A stretch of 13,111 nucleotides of DNA from Antrodiella citrinella (taxonomy: Eukaryota; Basidiomycota; Agaricomycetes; Polyporales; Steccherinaceae), in the NCBI GenBank assembly GCA_004802725.1, contig SGPM01000534.1:1-13111 (forward strand). Reading direction: 5' to 3'. Positions within the stretch are counted from its first letter, which is position 1, and each line of letters starts with the position of its first letter. Below are positions 8,474 to 13,111 of the stretch, one piece after another. Below the pieces are notes generated by a model. It saw only the letters and a list, made by a program, of their open reading frames with translations. It did not search any database and was not told the origin of the DNA. A program made the position numbers and the translations under genes.

Positions 8474-9379
8474 ATGTCTCACAACAACGCTATAGTCCTC
8501 TACGACGTTCCTTCCACAGTACCCCAGCCATGGGTCCCCAATATTTGGCGCATTCGGTATGTCGTGCTGTTATCTACAGTGTGGTGCTGGCTTACGTGTC
8601 TTGTGCCGTATAGCTTTATTCTGAACTACAAGAGACTTCCGTACCACACCGTCTGGGTCGAGTTAGCAGACGTTGAGGCCACGCTGCGCTCTATCGGAGC
8701 CCCACCCACCTCCTACAGAAGTGATAACCGACCGGTTTACACCCTCCCCGTAATTGTCGACCCTCTACGATCTCGCTCGAACCCCACCGCCCTCTCCAGC
8801 GCCAGCACCATAGCAGAGTACCTAGAGTCCTGCTACCCCGCTCGCCCTGTGTACCCAGAAGGCTCACGGGCCCTCCAAACCCTCTTCGTCCACCACATAC
8901 AGGACGTCTTCGTCAAACCGCTCCTCCCCATCCTCGTCCCGCTCAGTCATCAACGTCTGCCGGAGCGCAGCCAGGCGCATTTCACGAATGCCACTCCTGT
9001 CAATCACCCGCAGCTGTCGGGCCCCCAGCGTGAACAGGCCTGGCGTGCCGTGAAGGAACAATTTGACTTCCTCGCTGCGACGATGGACAAGAACTCGGGA
9101 TCTGATGGTGATGGTGTCGTAGCTATGGGGCGCGAAGTGAGCTACGCTGATTTTGCGCTTTGTTCTGTCCTGTGAGTGCCATCCATTCATCATCATCGTA
9201 ATCGCCGGGATTCGGACTTGAAGCTCGAGGACGTCGTGCTGACTCGGTTTTTCCTACTTGACAGTATGTGGATCGAAAGAGTGTCTCCCCATGATGGGTG
9301 GCCTCGCGTTAGATCCTGGAATGGCGGAAGATGGGTCCGCCTCTATGATAGGTGCAAGGAATACACTGACGTGTATTGA
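8474..9379 (+). CDS. Glutathione S-transferase-like protein (fungal FuA/etherase-like)
   Basis: Exons 8474-8556, 8614-9171 and 9265-9379 give 251 residues. Introns are 57 nt (GTATGT...TATAG) and 93 nt (GTGAGT...TTGACAG). The N-terminal half is a thioredoxin-fold GST domain: LYDVPST (9-15), WVPNIWRIRFILNYKRLPY (20-38), the TLPVIVDP turn with the cis-Pro (71-78) and IAEYLESCYP (94-103). The helical C-terminal half contains LPERSQAHF, EVSYADFALCSVL and SWNGGRW, typical of fungal GSTs of the FuA/LigE-like group. That group is linked to wood-extractive and xenobiotic handling in wood decayers, and the protein is probably cytosolic. Two positions look unusual: Val21 where relatives usually have Ser before Pro-Asn, and Ala91 where the glutathione-contacting Ser of the Asp/Glu-Ser pair is expected. 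The consensus is from memory. Catalysis may be altered or lost. The start is set by family length and a good AAAG-ATG context. Confidence 0.88.
8557..8613 (+). other. Frame-neutral, stop-free first intron of the GST-like gene
   Basis: This 57-nt GT-AG intron is exactly 19 codons and contains no stop in the host frame. If retained, it would insert YVVLLSTVWCWLTCLVPYS between Arg28 and Phe29, a strongly hydrophobic stretch. Comparison with the family (helix running directly into FILNYK) shows it should normally be removed. Confidence 0.85.
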
Positions 9380-10049
9380 AGACACTCCAACAATCTCGAT
9401 GACTACGGCGTAGTCATTTCCGATAATCAAGGTCTCCGGTAACTTATTGGTGTTGAATGTATGTATTGTGTACTCTGCACTCCCCCACTCTCTTGTTCCT
9501 TCCTTCTCTATTTTGCTGTCCCGCGTTTTCCTCGTGTTATTCAATTGTTTCTAGAGAGTGGTTTTTGATAAATCGCCAGCCGCTATGGGCATCACCTAAT
9601 TTCGTTATTATTATACCGTAGTTCTTCTCATCTGTCTACCTACACCCTAATCGTAACTCGCTCTCGTGTCTGTAATTCTCTCATTCTAGACTACTATATG
9701 TTGTACCCTACGCTGGTTTTCCCTGGGGTTTGTGCTTGTGTACATGTAACTCAGATGGTCCGCCGGACATCGGCCGCGCCCACACCTCTCATTGTCAATT
9801 GATCTTGGCTTGCAACTTGACAGGACGTGATAAAGATGATTTTGTGTTCCGTATTTCATGGAAGGGATGTAGTCCTAGATCTGCTGTACGGACACTCTCA
9901 GCAACGGCTACTAGCGTACAGACGGAGTTTCGTTACAAGTTGATATAAGAAGTTGTATAGTCCGGGAATACCCGGGATAAGTAATTATTGATGATGCGAT
10001 CGATGACTGGATAAGAAAGCGTTGTATAGTGGTAAGAAGCTATTATTAA
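9380..10049. other. Intergenic region, no gene seen
   Basis: It contains the GST 3' flank and the bromodomain-gene promoter. The only open frame, about 72 codons at 9730-9948, has no protein-like features. The 10-mer GTTGTATAGT occurs at 9952 and again at 10021. No RNA gene is seen. Confidence 0.5.
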
Positions 10050-10054
10050 CCAAT
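10050..10054 (+). promoter_or_regulatory. CCAAT motif upstream of bromodomain gene
   Basis: CCAAT lies 47 bases upstream of the ATG at 10101, within AT-rich sequence. In fungi such boxes can be bound by the Hap complex. A five-base motif this close to a start is only weak evidence. Confidence 0.25.
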
Positions 10055-10100
10055 GACATAGATTACCACACCGCAACCTACCCTTGAAAAGTCCGCCCAG

Positions 10101-12585
10101 ATGGATGATTTCGAGTTTCCCTCTGCCGACAACGTGCAAGCCGAAAGCTCTCACAATGCGTCGCGGGGGTCAGGTCTCAGACTTGTTATTCCATCGCTCA
10201 AGACTCTCCAGGCTCTAAAGAATAAGAAGAAGGGCAAGCATGCTGTATTCCTGGACACCCCGGTGCAGAAGATTCCAAGGCCGTTGAAGTTGAAGCCGCT
10301 GAAGGAGGTTTTGACGAAACTGCTGGCGCAGGTGAAGAAGTGAGTTCATGTATGTGCTTTGCTGTCAGCCAGATTCTGAATTTGAGGTCTTATTTGCAGG
10401 AAAGACGACTATGCCTTCTTTTTACAGCCAGTGGACACCTCCAAGGTGACTGGGTATGAGGATGTGGTCAAGCAGCCTATGGATCTGGGAACGATGACCA
10501 CAAAGGTGGAGAGAGGCAGGTATCGTACTCTGGAGGATTTTGCGGCGAGTTCATTCCTATCGATCGCGTCCTACCGTACGACAGGCTCATCTTTTGCATT
10601 TAGGCGGACCTACGACTTGTTACCGGAAATGCGAAGCTATTCAATCCGGCCGGGACTATCTTCTACACCGAGGCCGAACGGATCGAAGCTTATGCTTTGC
10701 AGCACATTGCCAAAGCCGCCGCGACCGTCATCGAAGTGGAGACAGATTGGAACGTTGATGTGGAGAACGACGGAGAACCAACGGCTAATGTTGACGACGA
10801 TGCAGAGGATGGGAGAGAGAAGAGCACAGTGGCAGATGGGAGTGTGCGTGCACGGTCGCCATCCGTGGCTTCCACTGGTACACCTATGGCTGGCCCCGTC
10901 CGTGCTCGACAAACGAAAGGCAAAAAGAAGGCCGGAATGCTTTCTGAGACACTGGAGGACGATGGCCACCTACCTGGATACAAGGATGGTGTTGGCGTGT
11001 TTCCCCCTGGGTCTGACTTTGCTGAGGTCATGTTGTCGCTGAAATTGAAAGGTAGGTACACATTAGGCCATTATGTGCAGAAACGTGCTGAATTCATTTT
11101 CCAGGCAAGCGGTACCGTACAAAAAAGGAGCGGATGCGCATGGAGCGTGGGGGGCCTCCGTACCATGTGGATGGCAGCATTGATTATCCAGAAAGTGTGT
11201 ATAACAGGTTTTTCCCCGTCTCCAGATAATTAACTGCTGCCGTAGTGGAGGACCCATTCACAGTACTCTCTACACTTGTACCAGAACCTCGAAACATTCC
11301 TCAATTGACTCCTCTCTTTCGTCCTGTCCCACCCGGAGATCCTTCGTTGCCTACCCTTTCGGGTCCCGTCAACCTTTTACCGACCCGACCGGAAACACGC
11401 CATCGGTCTCGTACGGGGAAAGTATCATCTATCAGGGGAAGGCGGAAACATTGGACCATCACGCGCATGTTAAGCAGTCGACGGGCGAGAGATGCGAACG
11501 ACGACGACGAGTCGGAGTCGCGACCGATACCACGGGAACCTCACCACACCGACTACGGTTCGTTCGTGGGACTAGTTGACCAGCTGGTCCAGGACTCTCG
11601 CAACAAGTCAACTGCTGTTGATTATAGTTCGGCCGACCGATTGCTCCAAGCTATACGCGGCAGTGTGGACAGGAACTTGCCGGATTATGACTTGACTGTT
11701 CAGCCGAACACCACGGAATCCGAAGAGGCGTATTGGAGGGCGAAGGTAGCTCCTGCAGAGGACTACGTGCGGGACGTGGTATATGGAGGTGTCGAGGGGC
11801 TGGCATATGTGCGCAGCCTGGCGACTTTCATACATCACGATGATAGGGACCCGCAAATTCCGTATGAGGAACCTCCAGAAGGATTGGGCATGCCGCTTTC
11901 TCGATGGGTGATTGAGAACGTTGTGGACCCTCTGACAGATGGTCGCCATCGTCTCCTGCGAGAAACAGCTGCACACCTACAGTCACCACATCCACAACCA
12001 ACATCTGTCACACACCTCATTGATCGCTCTGTTCGTCTCCTACCCCAGGCGATGAAGGATCTCGCTACGCTTCGAGGCATGTCAGGCCAGCATTTGGATA
12101 TGGCTGCGCTGATCAAGAAACCGGAAGAGCTGTTCATCGCCGATGATGTCTGGGCAGGCGCAGCATACATGGATGCACAGCGGCAACGACTAGAGGACGA
12201 GCAAGAAAAAGCGCTTGTCGAGTCTCCAGACAAGAATGCTGCGGATTACTTGGCGTTCGCGATCCAAAGTCATCAAGAGGCGGAAGCTACGAAGCCGAAA
12301 CCTACATTCGAAGGACCAGATGTTCTACTGCACGCGTTGAACTGGTCGGCGGATGTTATCCAGGAGCTCGCGAACAAACCAAAGGCTAAAGACGATGATG
12401 CCATGGACGTCGACGGGGAGGAGAAACCGGAAGAAGATCCATACTTGAGGCGGTTGAGGTTGAACCTGTTGGCTTTGTCGAAGAGGGCGCCGTTGGATAA
12501 GGTCGCTCGTTTGCCTGTGGAACTCGTTCCAATGCATATACGCCATGTCATTCCCACTTTAGAGTCTGCACCTTCTGCATCGTAG
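10101..12585 (+). CDS. Bromodomain protein, BRD7/BRD9-like
   Basis: Five exons, 10101-10339, 10400-10544, 10604-11051, 11105-11194 and 11246-12585, encode 753 residues. The bromodomain spans about 63-170: PLKLKPLKEVLTKLLAQVKK (helix Z), KDDYAFFLQPVD, the ZA loop with Tyr99 in VTGYEDVVKQPMDLGTM (96-112), LEDFAADLRLVTGNAKLFN with the acetyl-lysine-binding Asn142, and TIFYTEAERIEAYALQHI. After it come an acidic stretch (about 180-200), a basic nuclear-localisation-like ARQTKGKKKAG (229-239), a charged RYRTKKERMRMERGG (280-294), then a long C-terminal region with an acidic AMDVDGEEKPEEDP segment near 700. Family knowledge: such proteins read acetylated histones, and BRD7/BRD9 are subunits of SWI/SNF-type remodellers in animals; a remodeller role here is inference. 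Intron 2 is GC-AG. The last exon is joined through a split ATG codon (Met308) and is not a separate gene. It converges with the Las17-like gene, 216 bases apart. Confidence 0.9.
10545..10603 (+). other. GC-AG intron within the bromodomain coding sequence
   Basis: The 59-nt intron begins GCGAGT and ends TTGCATTTAG. Removing exactly this segment joins LEDFA to ADLRLVTGNAKLFN in frame, restoring the BC-side helix and the acetyl-lysine-binding Asn. No GT donor nearby gives the right phase: GTTCAT at 10549 would shift the frame. GC-AG introns are a known minor class spliced by the major spliceosome. Confidence 0.85.
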
Positions 12586-12801
12586 ACGTCTTAGCTTTAG
12601 ACTTTTGCACACGATCTCCCATTCGGACGATGGACGCACAGTTGTAGCAGCAATATCTTATAGTTGTACGTTTTGGATGTTTATTTGAATAATCAACGAA
12701 GTCACACATCGTATCATGAGCAGATACGTGGTCAGAAAACATTGTGCATTCTAGATCTGTACGATACTGAGCATAAGTTATTTTTCTCAAGTCCATCTTG
12801 G
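12586..12801. other. Short intergenic region between convergent genes
   Basis: It holds the 3' flanks of the bromodomain gene (plus) and the Las17-like gene (minus). It is AT-rich with several candidate poly(A) contexts, but no single signal is clear. The two 3' untranslated regions probably overlap or nearly touch. Confidence 0.5.
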
Positions 12802-13111
12802 TCAATCCCAATCCTCATCATCATCCTCCTCGTCATCACTATCACCCAACTTCTTGTTCCGCTCTAACAAGGCAGCTGCCAAAGCGGCCGTCAAGTCCCC
12901 GCCCCCACCAGCACTAGAAGATGATTCTTCCGCCTGGACGGGAGGAGGAGTAGCCCTTGCAGGTGCAGGCAAAGAGGTGGTGTCACGCTTCTTCAAGACA
13001 TGAATGCCTGCACCTTGGATAGACTGCAACAGTGCGTCCATGCCTGCCACGGGCGCAGGTGGAGCGCCGCCGCCACCTCCGGAAGGTGGAGGGGGTGGAG
13101 GTGGCGGAGGG
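12802..13111 (-). CDS. LAS17: Las17/WASP-family actin nucleation factor, C-terminal part
   Basis: The last 102 codons are visible; the rest lies beyond the window end. In order there is a proline run (nine Pro, profilin/SH3-binding type), a Gly5 linker, a WH2 actin-binding motif (MDALLQSIQGAGIHVLKK), a Pro/Ala/Ser-rich spacer, an amphipathic central helix (LTAALAAALLERNKKL), and an acidic tail DSDDEEDDDEDWD with the conserved near-terminal Trp. This is the WCA module that binds monomeric actin and activates the Arp2/3 complex at cortical patches during endocytosis. The stop is TGA at 12802-12804. No intron is visible in this part. The N-terminal WH1 domain, expected in the family, is outside the window. 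WIP/verprolin is excluded by the C-terminal acidic Trp tail. Confidence 0.9.
   Translation of the reverse strand, partial: PPPPPPPPPSGGGGGAPPAPVAGMDALLQSIQGAGIHVLKKRDTTSLPAPARATPPPVQAEESSSSAGGGGDLTAALAAALLERNKKLGDSDDEEDDDEDWD

Noticed and set aside
8426..9175. Unspliced 249-codon frame as the GST-like protein
   Set aside because: It starts upstream of the TATA box, reads through intron 1 and stops inside intron 2, losing the conserved SWNGGRW C-terminus.
9952..10030. GTTGTATAGT repeated at 9952 and 10021
   Set aside because: A single 10-mer pair in AT-rich intergenic sequence with unlike flanks is expected by chance.
10431..11042. 203-codon plus-strand frame inside the bromodomain gene
   Set aside because: It begins in frame but runs through the GC-AG intron and then continues out of frame. 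The spliced model gives a full bromodomain.
11835..12233. Minus-strand 132-codon frame
   Set aside because: It is Ser/Arg-rich antisense of the bromodomain gene's last exon, explained by its codon composition.
11245..12585. 446-codon open frame as a separate gene starting with GTG
   Set aside because: It is the last exon of the bromodomain gene. A 51-nt intron (11195-11245) with a GTGTGT donor and CCGTAG end joins it in phase, splitting an ATG codon across the junction.
1..13111. tRNA, rRNA, CRISPR array, or intact transposon
   Set aside because: I read through for tRNA B-box-like GGTTCGAATCC, regularly spaced repeats, and transposase, reverse transcriptase or integrase motifs, and found none I could support.

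Overview
The window looks like nuclear DNA of a filamentous basidiomycete, most likely an agaricomycete. This rests on many short introns (mostly 43-99 nt, typically 51-62), GT-AG borders with short CTNAC/CTCAC-like branch sites, dense gene packing, and the gene set: transaldolase, a fungal FuA/etherase-like glutathione transferase, a BRD7/BRD9-type bromodomain protein, and a Las17/WASP protein. The species cannot be named from the sequence alone. There is no rRNA, tRNA, CRISPR array or intact transposon that I can support.

Layout. Positions 1-4200 hold no gene I can name. They contain three candidate spliced units (minus 241-537, plus 1201-1966, minus about 2914-4062) and a degenerate tandem duplication of about 212 bp (2499-2850). 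The minus-strand unit at 2914-4062 is the most convincing of these. Positions 4498-5769 carry a complete six-exon transaldolase gene on the minus strand with a TATA-like box upstream. Positions about 5890-8121 are hard to resolve: several protein-like exons with good splice borders, mainly on the minus strand, but no family I recognise and no complete model.

Positions 8474-9379 encode a three-exon GST-like protein (251 aa) whose expected glutathione-site residues look altered. Positions 10101-12585 encode a five-exon, 753-residue bromodomain protein; one of its introns must be GC-AG to keep the bromodomain in frame. Convergent to it, 12802-13111 is the C-terminal end of a Las17/WASP actin nucleation-promoting factor that continues beyond the window.

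How the genes relate. The recognised genes are separate housekeeping or accessory functions: pentose phosphate pathway, glutathione-linked detoxification, acetyl-lysine reading on chromatin, and Arp2/3 activation. They form no pathway or cluster. I see no clear new multi-gene system. The items most worth follow-up are the stop-free, frame-neutral GST intron that would encode a hydrophobic segment if retained, the altered GST active site, the GC-AG intron, and the unrecognised multi-exon genes.
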